64,000 nucleotides of DNA from Lantana camara (Eukaryota > Streptophyta > Magnoliopsida > Lamiales > Verbenaceae): the NCBI GenBank assembly GCA_037501455.1, contig CM074862.1, forward strand, positions 66,061,501 through 66,125,500, written 5' to 3'. Below are positions 45,889-56,007 of the stretch, piece after piece (position 1 is the first letter of the stretch; the number at the start of each line of letters is the position of its first letter). Made by a program: the position numbers and the translations under genes. The notes beneath the pieces are model-generated. The model was not told where the DNA came from. It was given only the letters and a program-made list of their open reading frames with translations, and did no database searches.

Positions 45889-48726
45889 TCAAGCAGCTGG
45901 AGCGATGTCCTCATCAACAATCACCAGGATTGGGCCATGGACTGGGCCCTCAGGCTCTTGTTGATGGGCTTGCGGGTAGTTGGGCTCATGATCATCTGGA
46001 ACGGGAGCGTTGGCATCTTCAGCAATTGGAATCGGGGCCTCCTCCAAGATAGGTGCTTGGGGCTCATCCACAGGATCGTCGTTTGGAGCGGATGAGGCAG
46101 CATTACCCGCCGGATGAGCGTCCATATACTCATCCTGGAGGAGCTTGACCAAAAACTCATACTCAGGCTCGGCAATGGAATCAGCAGGGTTGTCGCCCTC
46201 GTCATCTTCCTCCTCGCAGCGCTCATTGAACATGAGCCCCGTGCCCTCTGCCTCTTTCATGGAGGGGTCCGTTAGCCCCTTGTGTATGCCTTGATCGATG
46301 GCCAAGTTGAAAGCATTCTGAGCCTCTTCCAAACAATGCAAGGAAGCAGCAAAGTTAAAGGCCTTCGAATGGCAGAATTTGATTAAGGCCTCCTTGTTTG
46401 CACGCTCCATGCTTCGAGGCCATTCATTCATGGTATCGGCAAATTTCCTCTCGGCCTCCAGAGCCCTTGCCTTCCACTCTTCCCTCTCCGCCTCGGCCTT
46501 CTTGCCCCGCTCGTTGGCCTGGGCCAGCTCGTTGCCCAAACGAATTCGAGCGCCGTCAACCGCTAAAAAGTCTTCCTTGAGCTTTCCCAGCTCCTCCTCA
46601 GTTACTTCGAACAAGCCCTTGAGGGACTCGTACTTTGCAACTTCAGCATCCAGCTCCGCTTGAATCTGAGCCGGATCGTTGGAACGAGCCATCTTCTTGT
46701 ATTTAGCCTTCCGGTCGGCATAGATGGAGGCTCGCATTTGCACATTTTTGAGCCGGGGAAGAACTTGCTGCATAAACGAGAGGAAAAGTGTTAGCCAAAT
46801 AAAAATGGTGATCTACAGAAAAGAAGAGAAGGAAGGCAAGGAATGATTACTTACGGAAATTAGGGCGTGGGCTGCATCGAGGGTCACTTTCTCCACAGAT
46901 TCGCTGTAGAGGTGCCGGTGGTCAGTCGAGAATTGAGCCTTGCTGTACAAATTCTCGGTGACAGCCTGGGCGACCGAGCCAGGCCTCAGCAAAACTGGCC
47001 CACCGTCAGTGGCGCCTGAGAAGTCTCTATCCCCTCGACGGGGGAACTCCCACATGCGTTCTTCCTCTGAAGAGGAAGTTTCCCCCTCGCCCCGGGGGCC
47101 CTCAACTACTTGTTTGCCCTTTCCTTTGATTGCGGCGGAGTCGGGCATTCTCTTCCTCTTGCGGGAAGGCCTGTTTGCGCTTGGGGAAGCTTCTCTTATC
47201 GCCAGGGTAGTCACTGGCCGCCTCGTCTGTTCTGCAGGGATGGGGGGTTGAGCGTCGCCCGCTCTTTCTGAAGAAGACCGCCCTCTGGTCTCCCTGCTGA
47301 CCGCTCTGCGTTCCCCTCTGCCACGAGGGGGTTGTACCTCAGGTTGGGCGCTCGAACTCGCGCCGTCACGAGCGTCCCCGCGGTTGTTACGGTTACGGGG
47401 TCGCTGTTGTTCTCGCTGCTGGTTCCCCTGAGGGGTTTGGTTCCTATTCGCATGGGCGAAACGAGCCGCTTGTCTAATTCCTCCGGCCATTTCTAAGATA
47501 GCGGCTCCTGCAAGAGTGAAATTTTCAAGGGTTAGAAATCTTCAAACCATATACTCAGATTGCAAGTTACAAGTACAGAAAAGAAGTTAGCATTTATCCC
47601 TATCTAAAGTTAGTGCCCTAAGGATCTAACCATCTCTCTCTATGTCACGAGCCGGAGGGTGGTCAAGGAAATGAGGGTCGTTGGTAAGACCACACAAGAA
47701 CATGAGTTCCGCATCGTCTATCCAGTCCTTCGCTTGTATAAGGTGACCCTCGTCCCTTAGGGTTGCTGCCAGGCTTTTGGCCCAATCTTTGGGGAGTGCA
47801 TGTGGCAGACGGCTCTTTGAGTACGAGCCCCATTCCGTGATCACCCCAAAGCCCTCTTCTGTTGGAGCCTTGACAAAGATGAATTTCTCCTTCCAATCAA
47901 TGCCATAAGTGCTCGAGGGCGAGTTGATCAGCTTCATGTGGGCCTTCGCCTGAACGTAATAAAAACCGGCCTCGGGGGATGAGCGGGATGAGCTGACCAC
48001 TTGGAAAAGGGCGTTGAAGTTCTGCAAATAGGGCTCGTAACCCATACTCCTCATCAAGATAATGAAGCACGTCAAGAGGGCCAAGCCATTGGGCACTATT
48101 TGGGATGGACACAAGCCCAGGTCATTCAGCAAATGGGCCATTGAGACCGAGATAGGGAACCTCAGGCCTCCTGAGCGCACGGTGTCCACGTACACTGCCA
48201 TCTCCCCAGGGGGCGGATTATTTGCACGCTCGTGGCTTTGGGGGATTCTCCACGTGTACCGCTCGTCCCAGTAAATGGGGGCCATCATCGTCTTCACGTC
48301 CCCCACGGTGACAGTGCTGGGAGTTTCATCAGGCGTACGCTCGGTGGCCTGGTAGCCTGACCCTTCGCCCTCGTTGGGTCCTTTGGATTTTTGGGTTTTC
48401 TTACTTTTTCCCTTATCACGGGCCCTTTCTGAAGGCCCAGTTACGGCTTCCGCCACTGGAAGCGGGTTTGCAACCGCCACGGTCACGGTATGGCGGTGGG
48501 GATGTGTGGCACTTTGAGTTATGGGGAGAACAGTCCCTTGCCGTTCTGCCTCCATCACCAGATCCATCTCCTCAAAAAGAGGATCCACTCCGCCTGGGTT
48601 TCTATCTTCCATAGCCATTACAGCCGCCCCCAATTCTTCATCTCTGGGGGAATCATGGGAAGAAGAACTCTCAGTGGCCATCTCTTGGATTTCACGGGCA
48701 AATTCTTCAATGTGTTGGTCGGCCAT
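45889..48726 (-). CDS. Antisense three-exon gene of Tat-A (transposase_28/gypsy-type domain)
   Basis: Exon 1 is 48726-47631, exon 2 is 47507-46855, exon 3 is 46767-45889. The exons sum to 2628 nt (875 codons plus stop). Intron 1 has GTTAGA and TTGCAG ends, intron 2 GTAAGT and ATGCAG, and both joins keep the reading frame although each intron contains an in-frame stop or frame break. Exon 1 has an acidic/disordered start and then SGGLRFPISVSMAHLLNDLG with CPSQIVPNGLALL, the pattern of the plant domain Pfam calls putative gypsy-type transposon (PF04195). Exon 2 is a low-complexity Arg/Gly/Ser segment with a basic stretch. Exon 3 is a long coiled coil followed by an acidic Pro-rich tail. The biochemical role is unknown; antisense ORFs at this place are known in Tat elements. 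Splicing is my inference from sequence. Confidence 0.85.
46768..46854 (-). other. Predicted intron 2 of the antisense gene
   Basis: 87 bp from GTAAGTAATC to TTTATGCAG. Removing it joins codon Ser (TCC) to Gln (CAA) in frame. Confidence 0.8.
47508..47630 (-). other. Predicted intron 1 of the antisense gene
   Basis: 123 bp from GTTAGATCC to CTCTTGCAG. Removing it joins GATG to GAGCC in frame, reading ERD-G-AAILEMAGG. Confidence 0.8.
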
Positions 48727-48975
48727 GGCAGAAAGGGAGGATTTGGGAGTTTTTCTTGGGAAAAGATTAAGGTTCAGAAAGGCGAAAATCTAAAGGGTTA
48801 TGAAATCCTAAAGTCCAAATCTACGGTTAGCAAAGTTAGAAAGTTACAAGGAAGATTTACCTTGAAAAGTTTTGGAGAAAACTGGAGAAGAGGTTGAAGA
48901 TGCGAGAGAATTCTTCTTGCAGAGGATACTTGAAAGTTTTGGATGCGTAAAGAGTGGCAAGATCTCAGAATCCCG

Positions 48976-48983
48976 TATTTATA
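48976..48983 (-). promoter_or_regulatory. TATA box of the antisense gene
   Basis: TATAAATA in CCTATAAATACGGG, about 250 bp upstream of the ATG at 48726. It gives the antisense gene a promoter separate from the LTR. Confidence 0.65.
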
Positions 48984-49310
48984 GGAATGGGAGTTGGTAC
49001 CGTTTTCAGCAATAAATTCAAAATGGCAATCATTTCCCGCCTAGGAAACCGCCCACTTTATGGAACCGGCACATGCTTCCCAATGCTCACGCGCCCCACG
49101 CGCACCCGCATTTAATGTTCTGACGATTCAAGGGCTTCAGAATAGTACAAACATTTAATGCGGAACTGTTACGAACGGCCGGTTGAAAAGACCGCATTAA
49201 TGACACCATCAGAGGAAAAATTGCTCAACACGCCAAGCTTTACACGAGCGCTATAAACGAGAGATAGAGCGTGATAAAATTCTACAGTCCTTATCACTAA
49301 GGACTACAGA

Positions 49311-49324
49311 ATTGGGGGGCAAAA
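49311..49324 (+). promoter_or_regulatory. Polypurine tract of Tat-A
   Basis: ATTGGGGGGCAAAA lies directly before the 3' LTR. Just upstream AGTCCTT (49286) and AAGGACT (49299) form a 7-bp stem. Confidence 0.85.
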
Positions 49325-50192
49325 TGATGGGGTCAAAATACGATCGTCCCACATCAAGACACGTGGCATCACCGAGATGATGACATCTGTCTCCACAAGG
49401 CTGCACCCATCAGCGCACGAGCGCTAAGCCATGCGCTAAGCCAGCCGCCACCAAGGGTGCACTCATCAGCGCACGAGCGCTAAGTCAACGAACGCAACCC
49501 TACTTCTGGAGTTAAGCCCCACGAGCGCTATCACTCCCACGAGCGTCCAACAAACTAAACGATTGGTACGTCCACGTGCCAAAAGAGCCCTCTTCGAGCG
49601 TCACATTCCCTCAGAGCGGCCTCTCCTTTTGGCTCGTCATTTGAACTGGAGCCCTCATTCCCCTCAGCGGATGTCTTGGCCTCCAATACTTAAGGTTGTC
49701 ACGAGCGCGCTCTCAAGCCCTCGTCACCAACCGCCCAAATGGCTCTCTGACACAACGTACATGCCCGCGCACCTGCCACTGTTGCCAGCACTAACTTTCG
49801 GCCACTTTTGCAGAAGATTCCTCCTAGGTTTCTCTCTCACAGCGCCACGTGCTAGGGCAACATTCGGCCAGGACCACTTGAGGCAAATGACCAAAGGGCC
49901 CTTGACCCTCAACTATAAATAGCCAAAGTCATCTTCTAAACAAGTAAGCTTTCTTCACCTCTGCAACTGTGATTGAACTTACACTTCTCTTCATACACTG
50001 AACTGACTTGAGCGTCGGAGAGCCAAACTGGGTATCACCCCCAGTTCCCCCAGCTTGGCCATCTGACTTTCCTTGTGCTTGTCCCAACAGGTAGAACCCC
50101 TTTCACATTTCCGGCGAAGCTCCGATGGTTTCCTCCACAAATACAAATTGTAAAGTGATCGGATTCGGATCCATCCGTTCCCGGACCCATCA
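49325..50192 (+). repeat. 3' LTR of Tat-A
   Basis: 868 bp, identical to the 5' LTR except for about five base changes and a 12-bp tandem duplication (ATGCGCTAAGCC, about 49431-49442). Confidence 0.95.
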
Positions 50193-50197
50193 TGATC

Positions 50198-50457
50198 TAT
50201 TTGAAAATCGTTGTTTGAAAACATTAAATAATTCCCAAGGTCATTACTTAGATTAGCCAGGTGTAAAGCTATCAATATTCACAAAATAAATCAAAGATTT
50301 ATTTTGATTGTGATATTGTATAGGAAAAAATGAACAAATAAAAGGTAGTTTAATACTTATATAGTAATTTAAGTTTCGGAGTGATCTATGATATAAATGG
50401 ATTAGGTATGAGAATTAAGGTTCACAGATAATATCGAAATTCATGAGATAATTTGAT
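50198..50457. other. AT-rich non-coding DNA
   Basis: Continuation of the sequence left of 37569. No feature seen. Confidence 0.5.
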
Positions 50458-50509
50458 TGTAGCACCCTAACCTCTACGGCACTACATTCCCCGCACTATA
50501 GCCCGATCC

Positions 50510-51426
50510 AAGGGCGACTCCACATGGAGTCTAGTGGGGTCACTTGACCCCACTAAAATTTTTACTCCAATTAAAATTTATAATATTTAACATGTAATAT
50601 TTGATTAATTTATATAATTTTGATATTTTGACCCCATATTATAATTAAAAAATTTGTAATCGACCCCCACAATTAGAAAATATTTACTTTCTTAATTTAT
50701 TATCTAGTTGAATTTAATATAATTATGTTAAAATTTTGTTAGGTATCCGATTTAGTTTATTTTCTACAATAGATTGTCCAAATTAACAATTCCTTTTGGG
50801 AGTTGTTAAATAGCATAGTGTAGAATTATATTTTCTTGGGTTTTGCCAAAAACATAGAACTCTTACAATATATATAATTTTTTTAAAATGACTCTTACAA
50901 TATTTAAGTATACATAAAAATTAGTGTATTAAATAATTAATATATCCCTTTTTAATAAAGTAAATTATCTCTTAATTTATATGGATAGATTTCAATCTAA
51001 TTGGATATATATGGTTGTTTCTACATAGAAATTTGGTAAGTTATATAATCTAGTGTTTGGAATAGTTAATATTACCATAATCTTTTGAATTTATTAAATT
51101 AAATGATTGGCCCACCAATAGTCCTGAGTTTACGTGCCAAACCAAAGGCTAATTTTATAATGAAGTAAACACTGTTTTATAATATGCTAACTAACTAATA
51201 TATTTCAATATATTCAAATAAACTAATTGTTAATGTCTAATAAATAGATTTTATAATTTTATATAGATTTAATAAATTAATTCATAAATTACTTTTTGTA
51301 ATAGTTTAGTGAGATTTTTTACTAGTTTATATATTTTAATATATTTTATAAAAATTTAAATATGTAATTATAAATGTCAAAAAAAAATTTTGACCCCACT
51401 AATTAATAATCCTGGAGTCGCCCCTG
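50510..51426. mobile_element. Non-autonomous hAT element
   Basis: 917 bp with 8-bp duplications GCCCGATC (50502-50509 and 51427-51434). Terminal inverted repeats are CAAGGGCGACTCCA on the left and CAGGGGCGACTCCA as complement of the right; GTGGGGTCA repeats follow on both sides. The 8-bp duplication and CA(A/G)GGGCG ends fit the hAT superfamily. The interior is AT-rich and encodes no transposase. Confidence 0.92.
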
Positions 51427-52837
51427 GCCCGATCCACATACGAAATGAACAATCCGTACATAAACCGAACATATAGCGAACGGGTGACAATCAAGAAATA
51501 AACGAGCTAGGCGGGACACTACCCCAACACATATAAAACCAAGACATGTAAATCAAAAGCGGAAGCATTATTATCAATACATATAGGTACCATATTTACA
51601 TCCAAGGCATATTTAGTAATAGGTACCAACATTATCAATACATTATCATCTCCTATATAATATACATGTATAAATGTCCAAACTGTAATAACAATAATCA
51701 TAGCATGCTATTCCAAAAGTTCTATACATGGGAGATAAAATGCTAGACTCGGTGGAATGCAAGACCTGACTCGTCGCCCGCCTAGCACGACCGTGTACCT
51801 GAAAAGTGAAGTATCAGTTTACCGAAGACTGAGTGAGGGCAGATATATATATATATAACACGTCACATGCAAGTCGTAGCCTCGGGTGAAGACTTGTAAA
51901 TGAAATAAATATAAAGTTCAAGAAGAGATTGCTCTTTGCCCGAGATTACAACTATCCAATTTAACATGTTAACTTGTCAATTTCATGAACATGTCGCCCG
52001 GAGAGTGAGGGCAATTCTCCAACCTTTACACCAAACGTGAACAATACGTGCTTGCTTGAATAATGTAATGCGTGATCATGCGGTTCATTTAGTGCTCATT
52101 TAGTAACATAATCATGAGTGAAAACATGCAAGAACCCAAGGACAATCCGTGGTGCCGAACCCGTCCCCAGTCTCCTTCTTCCTCCGGGTGATAGTGGGTT
52201 TGCAAGGCCCAACTATCCACGACATGGTGTACGTCGGGAACATGACTCCCACGCATAGAACTCCTTCCACCATCAATCTCCTAGTGGCTTCGGGGGTGAT
52301 CCCAATGAGGTGAGGATAGCGCAAGAGTTACCCGTCAGCCCTTGCTTTCCCGGTTGGCTCAAGCTACTACCCTCGGGCCCAAGTGCAATCATGGTACTCG
52401 CCAAAACATGCTTGAAATCATGAAAAATCATGGCTTGATTGCTTGAAATCAATTACACTTTAGAAAACGTTTATAGATATAATAGGTTTTGGCCGAAAAC
52501 ATCACATAAGGGTTGTAAAGGTTCTATGTACCTAGAACAAAACCTCACCTGTGCAACAAAATACGACAAGGATATACTCTAGTGAGCCTGCTCCTCGTCC
52601 ACGGCCTCGTAATCTGTGCAAACACGACGTGTATACGTGTGACATGACTCAAAATGGACCAAATATGACGAACGGCGAAAATGTAACGAGATGATGAGCA
52701 ATGTGAAATGTAGCATGAAAATATCTTGTTTTGACATGTAATCAATCATATAATAGCAATTTGGGATCAAAGAAATGTTTGGGTTAAAATCCCAAAATTC
52801 AATTTTTATGCAGTAGCTTTTGCACTGCCGCAGGCCT

Positions 52838-53064
52838 GGGAAAGGCCGTTGCTGGTCCCAGTTGAAAAGGGGAAGGGCCTTTCCCATGCCCTTCCGAAAA
52901 CGTGCCAGCGATTTTAAAATAAAAGCGCGCCTTTGCTGGGAACGGCCCTTCTGGCATGCAGGTCAAAATGGGAACGGCCGTTCCTAGGCTCGTTGGCCTG
53001 CCCTGACTCAGAAGTGTGGGAACGACCGTTCCCAAAATGCACTAAGGCCGGAAGGGCCGTTCCC
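52838..53064. repeat. Six-palindrome array (LTR copy 2)
   Basis: Starts at 52838, 52870, 52938, 52970, 53018 and 53049; within-pair spacings 32, 32 and 31 bp; gaps of 68 and 48 bp between pairs. Forms include GGGAAGGGCCTTTCCC and GGGAACGGCCGTTCCT. Confidence 0.9.
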
Positions 53065-54242
53065 AGCTTCTGCAAATTTGAAAAACAAAGCAGAAGCAGG
53101 GTAGTAGCTACGGCATAACAACAAAGCTTTCAAAAAAACTCAAGATTTAATCTCCAAAGTGTAAGAATTCAGGAAACAAATTGCACACATATTCAAGACA
53201 TGATAATATTCCATTTAAACACATAAATCATGAAAATTACCAAAGATCATTAGTTTCAAGTTCATGCACCAAACCTTCACATAACCTCAAATTTTGCAAG
53301 AATTCATGGATCAAAGCATGATATAATCATGTATCTATAACGCCCCGAATTTCATTAATTACATTCTTATGTTTATTATAATTTTATAAATTATATTTTA
53401 TCTTACTTTCATGAAATTTCATGAATTCATATTAAACTTATAATTTATCTCATAGCTTGAAAACATTTATTGCATGAAATAATTACCGAGAGTGCTTTAA
53501 TTACGAACTTGTCCCTACTTATTCATTTTTCTAAATTTAGGGACTTAATTGCATAATCTTTCCAAGGACTTAATTGATCATATTTCAATACTATATATCC
53601 TCAATTGCATGACTTGATTTCTTGGAGGATTACTTGGCAAATTGAGCATTACACACAAATCAAAAATGGTGAATCACGACATATTTCTTCCTTAAGCTTC
53701 TTTGCTCATTTTTCATCAAAATCTATCGGTGCATTGCTTCCTTTCATCACCGAACCATAAGCTTCAAAAAGGAAATAGAGATTTCATCATTTTCATCAAG
53801 ATTTTCAAGAAAATTTGCAAGATTTGAAGCTTGATCATCACCTCCATCTTTCTTCTTCATTTCTTTCATTTCAAGGTGGGTATGTACATGGTTTGATGAA
53901 TTTTGATCAAATATATGTGAGCTAGGGTTTGACAATCATGGAGTTTATGGATTACTTGTTGTTTGATATGTGAAAACATGATTATATCATGATTTATTGC
54001 ATGAATTCTTGAAGTATTTGAGTTAGTATATTAAATTTATACTTGAGCTTAAAAGTGGGGAAAACTTGGAAGGTTAAGCATGGTTGATGATTTATTTCAT
54101 GGTTTATGTTTCTATGAATTAGTATGCATGTATATTTCCAAAATTGTGCATTTTGAGGGATTAAAACTTGGAGCTTTGTTATGGTTGTTGATGCTGTAGC
54201 TGTTGCCCTGCTTTTGCTCTGTTTTTAAAATTTGCAGAAGCT

Positions 54243-54468
54243 GGGAACGGCCCTTGCCGCCTTAGTACATTTTGGGGAACGGTCGTTCCCGCGCTTCTGA
54301 TTCAGGGAGGCCGGCGAGACTGGGAACGGTCGTTCCCATTTTGGCCTGCGTGCCGGAAGGGCCGTTCCCAGAAGAGACACGTTTAAATCTAAAAGTTGCT
54401 GGCACGCTTTAGAGGGGCATGGGAACGGCCCTTCCCATTTTCAACTGGGAGCTGGAACGGCCGTTCCC
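54243..54468. repeat. Six-palindrome array (element B 5' LTR)
   Basis: Starts at 54243, 54275, 54322, 54354, 54421 and 54453; within-pair spacing 32, 32 and 32 bp; gaps of 47 and 67 bp between pairs. The gap order is the mirror image of the minus-oriented LTRs, as expected for opposite orientation. Confidence 0.92.
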
Positions 54469-55498
54469 AGGCCTGCGACAGAACAAAACATTCTGTACAA
54501 AAATGAGATTTTGGGATTTTAATCCCATGGCTTCTTTGATCCCAAATTGCTATTATATGATTGATTACATGCTAAAACAAGATGTTTTCATGCCACATTG
54601 TATATTGCACGTCATCTCGTTGTATTTCCGCCGTTCGTCATATTTGGTCCATTTTGAGTCATGTCTCACTTGTACATGCCTATCTTGCACAGACCAGCTT
54701 CGTCGGGATGAGGAGCAAGCCCCGTAGACCATATCCTACTCGTCTTTTGTCGGTAAAGGTGAGGTTTAATTGCTAGTTATATAGAACCCGTATAACCATT
54801 ATGTGGAATTTCAAGCCAAAAGGTATATATATTTATTTATAGTGATTTCTAAATTTATATCAATTGCAAGCAAGCCATGTTCATGAAAAGCAAGTTATGT
54901 ATCGTGATTGATTGATTGCTCGTGTTTTGGCGAGTAAAGCATGTCACATTGGACCTGAAGATAGTGATTTGAGCCAGCCGGGAAAGCATTGGCTGACGGA
55001 TAACTCGAATACTATCCTCACAACATTGGGATGACCCCTGAATCCGCTAGGAGATTAGTGGAGGAAGGAGTTCTGAGCTTAGGGATTTATGTACCCTTTG
55101 CTTAATGAGATTGGATGGTGGGGCCTTGCAATCCCACCATCAACCGGAGGAAGAAGGAGACTGGGGACGGGTCCGGCACCACGGATTATCCTCGGGTTAT
55201 TATCATGATTGCACTGACTGATTGTCTAGCTTGAATATAATACGCACAATTGCACGATAGTTGAATTGTATGATCACCTATTAGTTAATAAAGCATGTAT
55301 GTATTGTACACAGCTGGAGTAAGGTTGGAGATTGCCCTCACTCCCCGGGCCACGTATTGCATGTAATGAACGCATGAAGTTGATCAAAGTATTTAATATT
55401 GATAGTTGTAATCTCGAGCGAGTACTACGTTATTCTGAACTTATATTACTTTAGCTGTAAAACCTTACCCGAGGTTATAACTTGCATGTTAATTGCGC

Positions 55499-55526
55499 TT
55501 ATATATACTTATGCCCCTCACTCAGT
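55499..55526 (+). promoter_or_regulatory. Core promoter of the element B LTR
   Basis: TTATATATAC is followed about 8-15 bp later by CCCCTCACTCAGT. The second motif is kept in every Tekay-like LTR here and probably marks the transcription start. Confidence 0.55.
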
Positions 55527-55995
55527 CTTCCCTGGACTGACACCCCACCTTTCAGGTTGTTGCGGTCGTGTGCTAGGCGGGAGTTAGAGTCGTGTCTTGT
55601 CGCCCAGCTGGGTTTAGCACTTCATACATTTCCATGATATTGCTTTTATCATATCCAGAGTTAGTATGTTACAGTTCTTGTTATCATTTGGAGACTTTTG
55701 CATGTATGATATATAGAAGATGATAATGTATTGATAGGTATTGGTATCTATTAGTATTTATATTTCGATGTAAATATGGTACCTATATGTATTAATGAAT
55801 TAATGCTTCCTCTTTTAAATTTATGTTTTGGTTTGGTATTACTTTGGGGTATAGTCCCCCCTAGCTAGCCTATTTCTTTTACTTGTCACCCATTCGCTAT
55901 AGGCTAGTTCATGTACGGATTACCCATTTCGTATGTGGATAGGCCTATAGTGCGGGGGTGTGGTATCTCTATGTACAGGGGTGCTACATCTTAGG

Positions 55996-56007
55996 TGGTA
56001 TCAGAGC
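55996..56007 (+). promoter_or_regulatory. Primer-binding site of element B (initiator-Met tRNA)
   Basis: TGGTATCAGAGC, after a TCTTAGG spacer from the LTR end. Confidence 0.92.

Larger units (their letters stand above)
37574..50192 (+). mobile_element. Tat-A: complete Tat/Retand-like Ty3/gypsy element with antisense gene
   Basis: A 12,619-bp element with LTRs of 856 and 868 bp, primer site, gag-pol on the plus strand, two tandem-repeat arrays, a minus-strand three-exon gene, and a polypurine tract. The LTRs differ by about five substitutions and one 12-bp duplication, so insertion is recent on the plant scale. An extra RNaseH domain after RT-RNaseH, a TGGCGCC-type primer site, an additional antisense ORF and tandem repeats after pol are features reported for the Tat lineage (Retand, Grande and relatives). 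RT is defective, so mobility must have been supplied in trans if the lesion predates insertion. Confidence 0.95.
50458..53335 (-). mobile_element. Tekay-like LTR, minus orientation, interrupted
   Basis: It starts TGTAGCACCC like the solo LTR at 6253 and carries the same blocks in order: CCGCCTAGCACG (about 51778), ACTGAGTGAGGG (51828), the CCGGGTGATAGTGGGTTTGC block (about 52184) and the six-palindrome array (52838-53064). It is interrupted by a hAT element (50510-51426) and cut at 53335 by element B; its remaining end should lie beyond the window. Whether it is solo or part of a full element cannot be told. Confidence 0.85.
53336..55988 (+). repeat. 5' LTR of element B
   Basis: 2653 bp. It starts TATAACGCCCC, where the 3' LTR has TGTAACGCCCC, so the terminal TG is mutated. 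It ends GGGGTGCTACA. It carries the palindrome array at 54243-54468, a core promoter TTATATATAC followed by CCCCTCACTCAGT (55514-55526), and GTGCTAGGCGGGA (about 55570). Confidence 0.92.
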
